The notes below the pieces were generated by a model. It saw nothing but the letters and a program-made list of their open reading frames with translations, did not search any database and was not told the origin of the DNA. Positions 42,678 through 52,874 of a stretch of DNA of 64,000 nucleotides are shown piece by piece; the stretch's first letter is position 1, and each line of letters starts with the position of its first letter. The stretch comes from Planococcus halocryophilus (lineage in GTDB: Bacteria; Bacillota; Bacilli; Bacillales_A; Planococcaceae), in assembly GCF_022489025.1 (NCBI RefSeq), contig NZ_JAKVTG010000012.1:1-64000 (forward strand), given 5' to 3'. The position numbers and the translations under genes are program-made.

Positions 42678-44735
42678 CTATGCTTTTAATAGCTTCGCAT
42701 TAATGGCAACAATGATGGTGCTTAAACTCATTAATACTGCACCCACTGCCGGGCTCACAATAATACCCCACGGCGCTAAAACACCAGCGGCTAATGGAAT
42801 GGCAAATATATTGTAGCCTGTTGCCCACCACAAATTTTGCACCATTTTCCGATACGTTTTTTTCGATAAATCCATTAATTCAACGACATCATTCGGATTG
42901 CTTCGAACAAGGATGACGTCAGCTGTTTCCATTGCTACATCCGTTCCCGCTCCAATTGCAATTCCTAAATGAGCTGTCGCAAGCGCTGGTGCGTCATTGA
43001 CACCATCTCCAGTCATTGCCACTTTCCATCCTTTATCTTTAATTTTTTTGATTTGGTTGGCTTTGTCATCAGGTAGCACTTCTGCGTAAACTTCGTCAAT
43101 GCCAAGTTGTTTGGCTACCCAGTTCGCTACTTTTTGATTGTCTCCGGTCAACATAATTGAATGAATGCCTTGTTCTTTTAATGCCGATACGGCTTCTTTA
43201 GCAGTTTCTCGTACGATATCGGCTAGTGCAACCATTCCAGCGAGTTGATCTTTGACTAATACAAATACAACTGTCTTTCCTTCTTCTGATAACTCATTAA
43301 ACTGATGTTCATCAAAACTTAAATTATTATCAGTCACATACCTAGGACTCACTACATTTATTTTTTGACCGTTTACTTGTCCTTGAATGCCTTTTCCGGT
43401 AATCGATTCAAAGTCGGTCACTCTTTTCAGCTCAAGTCCTCGATCTTTAGCAGAATTCACAATACCAGTTGCAATGGGGTGCTCTGAATTTTGCTCAATT
43501 GCAGCAGCAAACTGCAGAACCTCATCTTCTGTGTAATCGTCGCTAGGTATAATATTGGTTACGCCGAACTCGCCTTTTGTTAACGTGCCTGTTTTATCAA
43601 AAACAACAGCATTTAAATGGCGTGCGTCTTCAAATCCTGCGCGATTTCGAATTAATAATCCTTTTTTAGCCGAAATTGAAGTTGAAACGGCGACCACCAG
43701 AGGAGCAGCCAAACCTAATGCATGAGGACATGTAATAACCATAACGGTTACCATTCGTTCTACTGCCACATCCACAGGGTAACCAAGTAATATCCACACA
43801 GAAAATGTTACAAGTCCTGCCACTATAGCTAAGTAAAATAACCACTTGGCTGCGCGATTCGTTAAATCTTGTGTTTTAGATTTTGACTCTTGCGCTTCTT
43901 TCACCATTTTGACGACTTGTGATAAATAGGATGCTTCTCCTGTTTTTTCAACTTCGACTGTTAAAGAACCTTCATTATTTACTGAACCACCTATCACTTT
44001 GTCGCCTTCTTCTTTTTCAATAGGAAGTGATTCACCTGTCAACATAGATTCATCAACTGTTGACTTCCCTTCAATAATCAAACCATCTACTGGGATTTTT
44101 TCGCCTGGTTTGACTAGTAATCGATCGTTGTTTTGAATTTCAGCTAGCGGTACATCGTGCACTTCGTTATTTCCGTCTAGTTTATGTGCTTCACTTGGCA
44201 TGAGTTGGATCAATTCCTCTAAAGCATTAGAAGCTCCCATAATCGAACGCATTTCTATCCAATGACCAAGCAACATAATAACAACTAATGTAGCCAGTTC
44301 CCAAAACAACTGATTGCCGTCCCAACCAAAGACGACCATGGTACTGTATCCATAAGCTATGGTAATTGCTAAAGCGATTAAGGTCATCATGCCGGGATTT
44401 TTATCTTTAAGCTCACGAATTCCTCCTGTTAAAAATGGCCATCCGCCATAAAAGAAAACGACGGTTGATAAGATAAATAGAATATACATATCGTTGTCAA
44501 AGCGCCAATCGACCCCTAAAAAATGTTGAATCATAGGCGATAGTGCTAAAATCGGAAGAGTTAAAATCAGGGAAATAAAAAACCGTTTTTTAAAATCTGC
44601 AACCATGTCCCCGTGGCCACTGTGACCTTGATGATTGTGATTTGAATGATTTTCACTTTCACTCATTTCTGCGTGATTATGCTCGTTTTCTGGTACATGT
44701 TTTTCATGATCATGATGTGAGTTGTTGGAATTCAT
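42678..44735 (-). CDS. copB: CopB-type copper/silver P1B-ATPase
   Basis: 685 residues. A histidine-rich N-terminus (about 1-45, over ten His) replaces the HMA domain. The transmembrane metal motif is CPH (336-338), typical of the CopB (P1B-3) class. LTGES (actuator), DKTGTLT (phosphorylated D380), and [11 protein letters not shown] (hinge) are intact. It should export copper or silver using ATP. The ATG at 44735 has AAGGAG 8 nt upstream. It is preceded on the same strand by a F510_1955-type lipoprotein gene. Confidence 0.92.
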   Translation of the reverse strand: MNSNNSHHDHEKHVPENEHNHAEMSESENHSNHNHQGHSGHGDMVADFKKRFFISLILTLPILALSPMIQHFLGVDWRFDNDMYILFILSTVVFFYGGWPFLTGGIRELKDKNPGMMTLIALAITIAYGYSTMVVFGWDGNQLFWELATLVVIMLLGHWIEMRSIMGASNALEELIQLMPSEAHKLDGNNEVHDVPLAEIQNNDRLLVKPGEKIPVDGLIIEGKSTVDESMLTGESLPIEKEEGDKVIGGSVNNEGSLTVEVEKTGEASYLSQVVKMVKEAQESKSKTQDLTNRAAKWLFYLAIVAGLVTFSVWILLGYPVDVAVERMVTVMVITCPHALGLAAPLVVAVSTSISAKKGLLIRNRAGFEDARHLNAVVFDKTGTLTKGEFGVTNIIPSDDYTEDEVLQFAAAIEQNSEHPIATGIVNSAKDRGLELKRVTDFESITGKGIQGQVNGQKINVVSPRYVTDNNLSFDEHQFNELSEEGKTVVFVLVKDQLAGMVALADIVRETAKEAVSALKEQGIHSIMLTGDNQKVANWVAKQLGIDEVYAEVLPDDKANQIKKIKDKGWKVAMTGDGVNDAPALATAHLGIAIGAGTDVAMETADVILVRSNPNDVVELMDLSKKTYRKMVQNLWWATGYNIFAIPLAAGVLAPWGIIVSPAVGAVLMSLSTIIVAINAKLLKA

Positions 44736-44795
44736 CGTAATCACTCCTTATTTTTATTGATTGCTTATAATCTATAAAGGAAATATCACATTGTG

Positions 44796-45704
44796 TTATT
44801 GTACATTGCCTTCGTCAAGTAACGACATCCAAGTCGTTGCATTATCTTTTGTTAAAAATACTTCTCCTTGCATTGTATATATCCCAATTTCATCTTTATT
44901 AGTAGGATTTTGAGAAATAAAGGCAACTTCATCTTGTGTAAGATTTGGCAAATTAACTTTTTCTTCTTTTTCATTCGCCACTGTATATTTTGTCAACATG
45001 GCATTCTCTCCATAGCTTGCATAAAACAATTCGCTTTCATTAAAGAAAACGGCTGTTCCGGAATCATTATCCTTTGTAATCAGGTCGAACTGTTCGCCGC
45101 CATCTTCTGAGACATATATCCCGGTAGATGTCGCTGCTGCAACTATATTGGAATTGGTCGGATGTAGAGCAAGCGCTGAAACTTCACCTTCTAATCCTTC
45201 CGCATTTACAGGCTTCCATTGTTCGTCCTCTCTCGAGAGTTTGTAAAATCCAGGGTCTAATTCAGTGTTCGCTTCTGGATTTAACAAGAAAATGTCTTGA
45301 CTAATATATCCGACAGCCATCGCATGAAAATCCGTTTCTCCTTCGAACGCAATATGTTCCAGAGATTTTCCGCCATCTAAACTTTTTTGAATCCCAAGTG
45401 GATTTGGCATATCAGAATCAGCACTAGGATGCCCTGATGTATAAAACCCTTGGTCTATTGCGTTAAATCCCATATAATCGAAAAAATCGTCAGAAATGGT
45501 AAACCAGTTGTCCTCACGATAAATTTTCATCCCTGTATGAGCTGCAAAATACAACCCATTGTTGTTTCCGACATAGCCCATCCCATGGACATGATTGAGT
45601 TCACCTGAAAAAGGAATTTCTTTTTTTTGTTCTGTACTGTTATTACACCCTGTTAAAATTACTGTAGTCAAAAAAAATATCCATCCCAATTTCTTTATAA
45701 CCAT
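44796..45704 (-). CDS. F510_1955-type beta-propeller-like lipoprotein
   Basis: 302 residues. Lipobox LTGCN (C20). The mature part holds repeated sialidase/BNR-like blocks: SLDGGKSLEHI, VSEDGGEQFDLI and TKDNATTWMSLL, with HVHGMGYVGNNNGLYFAAHTG at the N-terminal end. Proteins of this type are annotated as F510_1955-family glycosylhydrolases and often sit with copper or metal genes; enzymatic activity is not established. It starts 51 bp upstream of the CopB-type ATPase and is divergent from the multicopper oxidase. Confidence 0.7.
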   Translation of the reverse strand: MVIKKLGWIFFLTTVILTGCNNSTEQKKEIPFSGELNHVHGMGYVGNNNGLYFAAHTGMKIYREDNWFTISDDFFDYMGFNAIDQGFYTSGHPSADSDMPNPLGIQKSLDGGKSLEHIAFEGETDFHAMAVGYISQDIFLLNPEANTELDPGFYKLSREDEQWKPVNAEGLEGEVSALALHPTNSNIVAAATSTGIYVSEDGGEQFDLITKDNDSGTAVFFNESELFYASYGENAMLTKYTVANEKEEKVNLPNLTQDEVAFISQNPTNKDEIGIYTMQGEVFLTKDNATTWMSLLDEGNVQ

Positions 45705-45888
45705 AGTTCTCCCTCTTTCTATACGATCAGATCTATCTTAAGTGTAAAGGAAAGGTTTTGATTTTTTGTGCAGATTAATGACTTCTTAAGCCTTATAGTA
45801 TAGCCATAAGAATGCCATTATTCCTGCACGGCTTATGCATATCTTTTAGGTAAAGTATAAGCATAAACGAAAGAAAGAAGGGTTTACG

Positions 45889-47391
45889 ATGAATCACAAA
45901 AATAAATTGATAGGAATAGTGCTTTTTTCAGCTATAACCTTATCTGCTTGCTCCAGTAACAATGGTGGGATGAATTCAAATATGATGAGTGAAGAAGATT
46001 CTGACCAAGGTATGGGAGGGATGAATCAGGGCGGTATGGGTTCAATGATGGATCATGGCAATGTACCTTCCCTTACTTCTTCCGAAGGATTAAATGATTT
46101 GGCAATCCCTCCATTACTCGAAAAGCAAAAAGATCAAGATTACGATTATGAAGTTGTTGCACAAGAAGGAACTACTGAATTTTTTAAAGGAGTTTCAACA
46201 GAAACATATGGATATAACGGTAATTTGCTTGGCCCTACACTTAAAATAGAAGAAGGAAAAAAGGTTGATGTTAAAATTACGAATGATTTAAGTGAACCTA
46301 CTACATTTCATTGGCATGGCCTTGAAGTGGCAAGTGAAATTGATGGCGGCCCTAGTGATGAAATCCAACCTGGTGAAAGTCGAATCGTCACATTAGAAGC
46401 TGATCAGCCAGCCGCAACTTTGTGGTATCATCCCCATGTTCATGAAATGACTGCTGAGCAAGTGTACAGAGGATTATCAGGTATGTTGCTTATCGATAGC
46501 TCTGATAAGGAAGATCCTACTATACCAAATGAATATGGAGTCAATGATATTCCACTGATTTTCCAAGATCGCCTTTTTGATGAAGACAAACAATTGAATT
46601 ACAATCAACTTATGAATGAAGATGGCACATTAGGAGACGTTTCTATCGTTAATGGCACAGTCAATCCTAAATTAACGATTACGGAACCGATAATGCGTTT
46701 CCGCCTATTAAATGGATCGAATGCGCGTAACTACACATTCAGTTTAAGCAATGGCGCTAGCTTTACTCAAATTGCATCTGATGGCAGTTTGCTCGATGAA
46801 CCTGTCGAGATTCAAGAATTAACATTGGCAGCATCAGAGCGTGCAGAGATTCTGATAGATTTTTCAAAACTAACAGCCGAAGAATCGCTCGCTATCATAA
46901 ATGATGAAGGCGTTGAATTATTGCCATTTGATGTAGAGCTTGACGGTTCTACCGTAGATTCAACTGAAATGTGGACAACTGAAGAGCCATTCCTATCGCA
47001 AGAGGAAAAAGAAATGCCTGTTGAAAAAAACATCGAATTATTTGGCATGATGGACATGGTAACGATTAATGGCAAGAAATTTGATGCAGACCGCATTGAC
47101 TTACGCCAAGAACAAGGCGTGACCGAAGTGTGGGAAGTGTATAATAAAAAAGATATGATGGGTGGGATGATTCACCCGTTCCACATTCACGGGACTCAAT
47201 TTAAAGTTATTTCTCGTGATGGTAAAGAAGTGGGTCTAAATGAACAAGGTTTAAAAGACAGTATATTAGTTAATCCTGGAGAAAAAGTAAAAATACTCGT
47301 CACTTTCCCAGAAAAAGGTGTATACGTGTTTCATTGTCATATTTTAGAACATGAAGATAATGGCATGATGGGACAAATTGAAATCTATTAA
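45889..47391 (+). CDS. multicopper oxidase lipoprotein (CueO/CotA type)
   Basis: 500 residues. Lipobox LSAC (C21) then a Met/Gly-rich linker (about 25-55). All four copper-ligand blocks are present: HWHG (141-144), WYHPHVHE (179-186), HPFHIHG and HCHILEHEDNGMMG near the C-terminus. The latter supplies the type-1 Cys/His and a possible axial Met. Such enzymes oxidise Cu(I) or phenols while reducing O2 to water on the outer face. It is divergent from the lipoprotein-CopB operon. Confidence 0.9.
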   Translation: MNHKNKLIGIVLFSAITLSACSSNNGGMNSNMMSEEDSDQGMGGMNQGGMGSMMDHGNVPSLTSSEGLNDLAIPPLLEKQKDQDYDYEVVAQEGTTEFFKGVSTETYGYNGNLLGPTLKIEEGKKVDVKITNDLSEPTTFHWHGLEVASEIDGGPSDEIQPGESRIVTLEADQPAATLWYHPHVHEMTAEQVYRGLSGMLLIDSSDKEDPTIPNEYGVNDIPLIFQDRLFDEDKQLNYNQLMNEDGTLGDVSIVNGTVNPKLTITEPIMRFRLLNGSNARNYTFSLSNGASFTQIASDGSLLDEPVEIQELTLAASERAEILIDFSKLTAEESLAIINDEGVELLPFDVELDGSTVDSTEMWTTEEPFLSQEEKEMPVEKNIELFGMMDMVTINGKKFDADRIDLRQEQGVTEVWEVYNKKDMMGGMIHPFHIHGTQFKVISRDGKEVGLNEQGLKDSILVNPGEKVKILVTFPEKGVYVFHCHILEHEDNGMMGQIEIY

Positions 47392-47400
47392 CCAATAAAA

Positions 47401-47446
47401 AATACCCCCGAAAAGTCAAGGTTCTACCTAACTTTTCGGGGGTATT
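47401..47446. terminator. bidirectional intrinsic terminator
   Basis: AATACCCCCGAAAAGT pairs with ACTTTTCGGGGGTATT (47401-47416, 47431-47446), between the convergent oxidase and APC permease genes. Confidence 0.92.
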
Positions 47447-47479
47447 TATATGCTCAGTTTTACAACATTTATAAATCGG

Positions 47480-48772
47480 TTATGCTGTACGTTTTAAAAA
47501 GAAACGCTCACCTGCAAAGATTAACAGGATAAATACAAAGGAGACACCGACAACAAATAAGTCAGAGTTTATCTTCACCCAAATAAATGCAGCGAGTATA
47601 ACAGCATCCAACGATAGTGCGGTCAACACAATCACTGAATTTGCTCCCACTTTTTCGCGCAAATGCTTGAACACGCCCCAATGGATAATCATGTCCATCA
47701 CTAAGTATAAAATTGCACCCATTGAAGCAATTCGACTCAAATCGAAAAAGATAGTAAGGAACATCGCCAACACAATCGTGTAAACCAAGGTATGTTTTTG
47801 AATATCTCCAGGCATACTGAAGTGTTTATGAGGAATCAGTTTCATATCTGTCAACATCGCTAACATTCGAGATACCGCAAAGACACTTGCGATAATTCCA
47901 GAAATTGTCGCGATGATGGCAATACCTACAGTAAACCAAAGTCCGTAGTCTCCAAATGCAGGTCTAGCCGCTTCAGCAAGTGCATAATCTTTCGTTTTAA
48001 TAATTTGGTCCAACGGCAAATTACTTGAAACTGACCATGCAATTAATAAGTAAACAAGCAAACTAATTGAAATCGAAATCATAATGGCTCTGCCAACATT
48101 TTTCTTAGGTTTGGTTATTTCAGAACCACTATTGGTGATCGTTGTAAATCCTTTAAACGCTAAAATTGTCAATGCCACCGCAGCAATATAGCTAACAATT
48201 GTAGGATCTACCGAATTCCCTCCGCTTTCTGCAGGTGCAAAAGAAAATCCAGCAACGCTTAATCCACCTATCCCAAAAACAGCCAGTCCCGCAATTTTCA
48301 GTAGTGACGCTATGGATGTAAACGACTGTATAAAGCTATTGCCAGAAATATTTACTAGAAAAGCAAAAGTTAGTAACCCGACCCCTAATAGTGGAACAAG
48401 ATAACTTGATTGATCCACATCAAAAAGTTGTAGCGTATACGTCCCAAATGTTCTAGCAACCAAACTTTGGTTAATGACCATTGAGATTGCCATTAATAAA
48501 GCAGCTGCAGCTGTAATTGTGCCCTTCCCATACGCTTGGACTAAAAACATGCCAATTCCACCGGCTGATGGAAATTCATTGCTCAATTTAATATAAGAAT
48601 AAGCACTAAACGCTGTGACAAGCCCACCCGCAATAAATATTAACGGAAACCAAGCTCCTGCAAGTTGCGCGACTTGTCCGAGTAAGGCGAAAATCCCTGC
48701 GCTAATCATCACTCCAGTTCCCAAACCGACAGCCCCGGTTAAGGAGATACTATTCTTTTTATAATCTGCCAT
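47480..48772 (-). CDS. APC-family amino-acid permease
   Basis: 430 residues with about twelve helices. LTGAVGLGTGVMISAGIFALLG (near the N-terminus) and the charged loop GSEITKPKKNVGRAI are APC superfamily features (YbaT/YfnA-like). The substrate is unknown. The start at 48772 has GGAGG 8 nt upstream; the open frame extends ten codons further. It lies between copper genes and a DedA-PAP2 gene with no clear link to metals. Confidence 0.8.
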   Translation of the reverse strand: MADYKKNSISLTGAVGLGTGVMISAGIFALLGQVAQLAGAWFPLIFIAGGLVTAFSAYSYIKLSNEFPSAGGIGMFLVQAYGKGTITAAAALLMAISMVINQSLVARTFGTYTLQLFDVDQSSYLVPLLGVGLLTFAFLVNISGNSFIQSFTSIASLLKIAGLAVFGIGGLSVAGFSFAPAESGGNSVDPTIVSYIAAVALTILAFKGFTTITNSGSEITKPKKNVGRAIMISISISLLVYLLIAWSVSSNLPLDQIIKTKDYALAEAARPAFGDYGLWFTVGIAIIATISGIIASVFAVSRMLAMLTDMKLIPHKHFSMPGDIQKHTLVYTIVLAMFLTIFFDLSRIASMGAILYLVMDMIIHWGVFKHLREKVGANSVIVLTALSLDAVILAAFIWVKINSDLFVVGVSFVFILLIFAGERFFLKRTA

Positions 48773-49073
48773 TCTCCATTCCTCCATTCTATGTACAAGC
48801 ATTACAACAAACGAACATGCTACATTTAGATAAAAAGTTAGCTGTCCACTTGCTTTGCGATTACTTGAATTTTCCCTAGACCACTTTTAGTTAAACAGGA
48901 ATATGAAAATTCGACACAAACTGCACATTTAAATTGTTTTATGTATATAGTGAGAAGTTGAAATTACACACAGCCATTTTTTAAAAACGACACACCATTT
49001 TGTTTGAACCTAGAGTGACATTCACTTCTGCTGTAAACTAATTTATACGAGATACTTTTTGGAGGCATTTCTT
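48773..49073. other. intergenic region between divergent genes
   Basis: 301 bp without a gene, separating the APC permease and DedA-PAP2 starts. No operator-like dyad stood out. Confidence 0.5.
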
Positions 49074-50384
49074 ATGGAGAATATCATTGCTTACCTTGAA
49101 CAGTATGGATATATCGTTTTGTTCGGAGCACTACTTCTTGAACTGATTGCTTTTCCTATACCTGGTGAAGTTCTTATGACTTACAGCGGATTTCTTGTGT
49201 ACCAACATGATTTAAACTGGGCTTATAGCATAATCGTAGCAGGTGCAGGTACTTCAATCGGCATGACCATTTCCTATTCTATCGGTCGCAAATTAGGAGC
49301 ACCTTTTTTCATCAAATATGGACACCATTTTCATATGGGACCAGCAAAAATCAGTAAGATATCCGTATGGTTTAATAAACACGGAAATAAATTGTTAATC
49401 GTTGCGTATTTTATACCGGGGCTTAGACATATTACAGGGTATTTTTCCGGCATTATTCAAATACCATTTCGACTATATGCCTTATATGCATATAGTGGCG
49501 CTTTTCTTTGGGTCAGTCTATTTATAACATTCGGCAAAATTTTAGGTCCCGAGTGGGAACAATTTCATAGTTCGATCAAAAAATATTTCTTCATAGCTGC
49601 TGTATTCGCAATTGCTTTTTTAGTGGGGATGTACCTATACAAAAAATACAAAGCGCAGTTCCGTGATTATGCCACTCGTTTTTTGGAAATTTCTTTATAC
49701 TTAATGCATTCGCGTAAAAAGGTGGCCATTTTATTAATAAGCACAGCAATAGTCACTTTTGGTTTGTTTCTTTTAATGATTGGGTTAATACAGGATTTTT
49801 TAGGAAATGAATTTCAAGATTTCAACGACATTACGAATTTAGTAATCCAGTTTATTTTCACTGAAGCTTGGGCAAACTTTATGTTGTTTTTTTCACTCCT
49901 AGGTTCTAGAAACACATTAATCTTCAGTCTATTATTTATAGCCTTTTGGATTTTATGGAAAAATAATGATAAAGTTCCTTACTTTTTGTTACTGGTAGTG
50001 GTTAATGGAGGCGGTGAAATATACGAAGAATGTTTGAGAAAAATATTCCATAATTTCTCTCCTTTGAATCAAACACTAGAAAATCTATGGTATTCATTTC
50101 CGAGCGAGCAGTCTTTAATGACATTTGTGATTTATGGGATTGTCGTCTTTATCCTAGTTAGAACCATCGAAAAGGTTTCGGTTCGTACATTCTTTCCTTT
50201 TGTCATATTCATTCTTTTGATGTTAATTTCGATAAGTCGCATGTATTTAGAGCTAGAACTTCCTAGTGATATTTTAGCTGGCTATGTTTTTGGTGGTGTA
50301 TGGCTTGGATTTACAATTCTCTTTTTCGAATCTTTGCTTTTGCTAAGAAACTTGAAAACTAAAGATGACGTTTTAAAGAGCTAA
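49074..50384 (+). CDS. DedA-PAP2 fusion membrane protein, PAP2 part degenerate
   Basis: 436 residues. The N-terminal DedA domain (about 1-200) has LIAFPIPGEVLMTYSGFL, SIGRKLGAPF and YFIPGLRHITGYFSGI. The C-terminal half (about 215-430) is a PAP2/lipid-phosphatase fold. Its catalytic motifs are altered: PSGH becomes PSEQ (FPSEQSLM), and SRxYLGxHxxxD becomes SRMYLELELPSD without the histidine. The phosphatase half is thus probably inactive or has changed function. ATG at 49074 with GGAGG 8 nt upstream. Monocistronic. Confidence 0.8.
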   Translation: MENIIAYLEQYGYIVLFGALLLELIAFPIPGEVLMTYSGFLVYQHDLNWAYSIIVAGAGTSIGMTISYSIGRKLGAPFFIKYGHHFHMGPAKISKISVWFNKHGNKLLIVAYFIPGLRHITGYFSGIIQIPFRLYALYAYSGAFLWVSLFITFGKILGPEWEQFHSSIKKYFFIAAVFAIAFLVGMYLYKKYKAQFRDYATRFLEISLYLMHSRKKVAILLISTAIVTFGLFLLMIGLIQDFLGNEFQDFNDITNLVIQFIFTEAWANFMLFFSLLGSRNTLIFSLLFIAFWILWKNNDKVPYFLLLVVVNGGGEIYEECLRKIFHNFSPLNQTLENLWYSFPSEQSLMTFVIYGIVVFILVRTIEKVSVRTFFPFVIFILLMLISISRMYLELELPSDILAGYVFGGVWLGFTILFFESLLLLRNLKTKDDVLKS

Positions 50385-50600
50385 TGTAGTTTATAATCTT
50401 ATTATTTAATAAAAGGAAGAAAAGTGATGAACAGATATCATTTTTCTTCCTTTTTCTTTCGACTAATTTTTAATTCTTAATGGAAACTATGCATTTTCTA
50501 TGGAGTTTATCTCGTGAAAAGAAAGGGAATTTTTATAAAGTATCAGAAAATAACGGATTAAAAAATTACAATCATAGCTGGATTGGGAAAGGAAAATTCT

Positions 50601-52040
50601 ATGGAAAAGTCTATTGTAAAAGATCAGGTGTTAAAACCTCAAAACGATCGAGATCGAATGAAAATCATTGTGATTTTGGCAGTACCTGCAGTAATAGAAA
50701 ACTTCTTTCAAACGCTACTAGGTTTTGTAGATACTTATTTTGTGTCTCAAATCAGTTTATCGGCCGTTTCAGCAGTAGGTATTACAAATGCGGTACTTGC
50801 TATTTACTTTGCACTTTTTATGGCAATCGGAGTTGCAGCCAATGTCCGGATAGCTAACTTTTTAGGGGCAAATCAGCCGGAAAAAGCTAGGCACATTTCT
50901 CAACAATCTATACTACTCGCAGTACTATTTGGGATTTTAACGGGTATCGCAACATGGTTTTTTGCTGAACCACTTCTACAGTTAATGGGCATTGAAGATG
51001 ATGTGTTGGAATTAGGTGTCTTATACTTTCGAATTGTTGGTATCCCTTCAGTCATAATGTCCTTAATGTTTGTTATGAGCGCCATCCTAAGAGGTTCAGG
51101 TGACACCAAAACACCAATGATGATCAGTTTTGTCATTAATGGGATTAACGCATTGCTCGATTATGTATTAATTTTCGGGTTTTTATTTATTCCGGAACTT
51201 GGCATTGTCGGTGCAGCAATTGCTACCGTTGTCTCGCGTTTAATCGGTAGTTTAGCTCTTTTCTTTTACATCAATAAAAATCAGGTACTCGCATTTAGAA
51301 AAGACTATTGGAAATTAGATAAAGACCATTTACTTGAACTCTCTTCTTTAGGGGCACCTGCCGCCGGAGAACGTCTAGTTATGCGAGCTGGTCAAATTGT
51401 CTATTTCGGATTTGTTGTAGCACTTGGAACTAATGCTTTTGCGGCGCACCAAATAGCTGGTAATGTTGAAGTTTTCTCTTACATGATAGGTTACGGCTTT
51501 GCTACAGCAGCAACCATTCTTGTTGGTCAACAAATTGGAGCAGGAAATTTAGATGAGGCGAGAAAGTATGCGAAGTTGTCTATCCAGTTCACTGTTTTTT
51601 GTATGACTTTATTGGGGGCTGTCTTGTTTTTCTTTGGAGAATGGGCTGCTGCTTTCTTTACAAATGACCCTGCTGTAATTAGTGATATTGGTACTGCTTT
51701 AAAAATTTCAGGTGTCTTTCAACCCTTTCTTGCTGTGTTATTGGTGTTGACCGGATCGTTTCAAGGAGCAAATAACACAAAGTTTCCAATGTATTTAACT
51801 GCAGTTGGTATGTGGGCTGTCCGTACAGTTCTTGTTTATTTATTAGGAATCCGATTAGGCTTCGGATTAGCAGGCGTTTGGATTGCAATAGGTATCGATA
51901 TTGCATTTCGTTCTGTCGTATTAGTAATTCAATTCCAACGCGGTCAATGGATGACGTTAGAAAAAGCACCTGAACCCGAAGCACAATGTCACCCACAAAC
52001 CAATAAAGAAAACATGTCTACTAATTCAAATAACTACTAA
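50601..52040 (+). CDS. MATE-family efflux transporter
   Basis: 479 residues, twelve helices in two MatE repeats. VIENFFQTLLGFVDTYFVSQIS and LGAPAAGERLVMRAGQIVYFG start the halves; AAATILVGQQIGAGNLDEARKYAK is the typical cytoplasmic block. It exports cationic drugs or metabolites in relatives. The ATG at 50601 has AAAGGAAAA upstream. It is followed 23 bp later by the His-rich protein gene, so the two may be cotranscribed. Confidence 0.88.
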   Translation: MEKSIVKDQVLKPQNDRDRMKIIVILAVPAVIENFFQTLLGFVDTYFVSQISLSAVSAVGITNAVLAIYFALFMAIGVAANVRIANFLGANQPEKARHISQQSILLAVLFGILTGIATWFFAEPLLQLMGIEDDVLELGVLYFRIVGIPSVIMSLMFVMSAILRGSGDTKTPMMISFVINGINALLDYVLIFGFLFIPELGIVGAAIATVVSRLIGSLALFFYINKNQVLAFRKDYWKLDKDHLLELSSLGAPAAGERLVMRAGQIVYFGFVVALGTNAFAAHQIAGNVEVFSYMIGYGFATAATILVGQQIGAGNLDEARKYAKLSIQFTVFCMTLLGAVLFFFGEWAAAFFTNDPAVISDIGTALKISGVFQPFLAVLLVLTGSFQGANNTKFPMYLTAVGMWAVRTVLVYLLGIRLGFGLAGVWIAIGIDIAFRSVVLVIQFQRGQWMTLEKAPEPEAQCHPQTNKENMSTNSNNY

Positions 52041-52063
52041 AAGAAACCAAGGAGGCGTTTTGT

Positions 52064-52768
52064 TTGAATAATCATCATCACGAACATCATGAAAAGAGTA
52101 GTGGAGCTTCTGAAGTACAAGTAAATACGACATACAATTCCGGTTGTGTGACTATAACAATTAGAGATTTACACAATCAACCTGTGGATTTAACCGAAAC
52201 TCACGAAAAAAAAATACACTTAATTATTGTCAGTGCAGATTTGGAAAACTTTATACACGTTCATCCTATTGAAAACGAGTCTGGAGATTACGAAGTGGAT
52301 GTGAATTTACCTGAAGGTCGTTATCTTGCATTTGTGGACATAAATCCCGTTGGATTGAATTACACGATTGAACCAAACACAATAACTGTTGGGGAGAGTT
52401 TCCATACTGCTGAAATAAATTGGGAAACTCTTATTGAAAGTGATCGTTCAACAAAAGAGTTTGAAGGTAAAAAAGTTACATTTCAAAGACCACAACTAAT
52501 TGCTGGTAAATCTGCTACATTATCTTTTGATTTAAATAATGAGACTCCTTTACCTTATTTAGGTGCTTTAGGTCATGTGGTAGTATTAGACGAACATGGA
52601 AAGCAATTTCTACATGTTCACCCCATATCTAATGATCAAACTGTTTTCGAAGCAAACTTTCCTTCGGCGGGATTTTATAAATTATGGGCAGAATTCAACT
52701 TTTCAGATTCGGGTGTTATGCACTTTCCGTTTGCTGTCAAAGTGTTTTCTAAAGACACAGAACAATGA
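52064..52768 (+). CDS. His-rich protein with two YtkA/CopC-like repeats
   Basis: 234 residues from a TTG start with AAGGAGG 8 nt upstream. The N-terminus is His-rich (NNHHHEHHEK). Two beta-sandwich-like repeats each contain an HVHP motif (about 66-69 and 183-186: FIHVHPIEN and FLHVHPISN). There is no signal peptide, which is odd because similar YtkA-like domains act outside the cell. Metal binding (copper, zinc or mercury) is likely from composition. It is convergent with merA and may belong with the MATE gene. Confidence 0.65.
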   Translation: MNNHHHEHHEKSSGASEVQVNTTYNSGCVTITIRDLHNQPVDLTETHEKKIHLIIVSADLENFIHVHPIENESGDYEVDVNLPEGRYLAFVDINPVGLNYTIEPNTITVGESFHTAEINWETLIESDRSTKEFEGKKVTFQRPQLIAGKSATLSFDLNNETPLPYLGALGHVVVLDEHGKQFLHVHPISNDQTVFEANFPSAGFYKLWAEFNFSDSGVMHFPFAVKVFSKDTEQ

Positions 52769-52794
52769 ATGTTGCGCAGTAAACTTAGTTTATA

Positions 52795-52846
52795 TTGAAC
52801 CAATAAGGCCGGTAGCGAAAATTTGCTACCGGCCTTATTGGTTCAA
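52795..52846. terminator. bidirectional intrinsic terminator
   Basis: Perfect 22-nt arms (52795-52816, 52825-52846) containing AAGGCCGGTAGC. Shared by the His-rich gene and merA. Confidence 0.95.
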
Positions 52847-52874
52847 TTACTCGTAAAAGATACTTCTGATTTAA

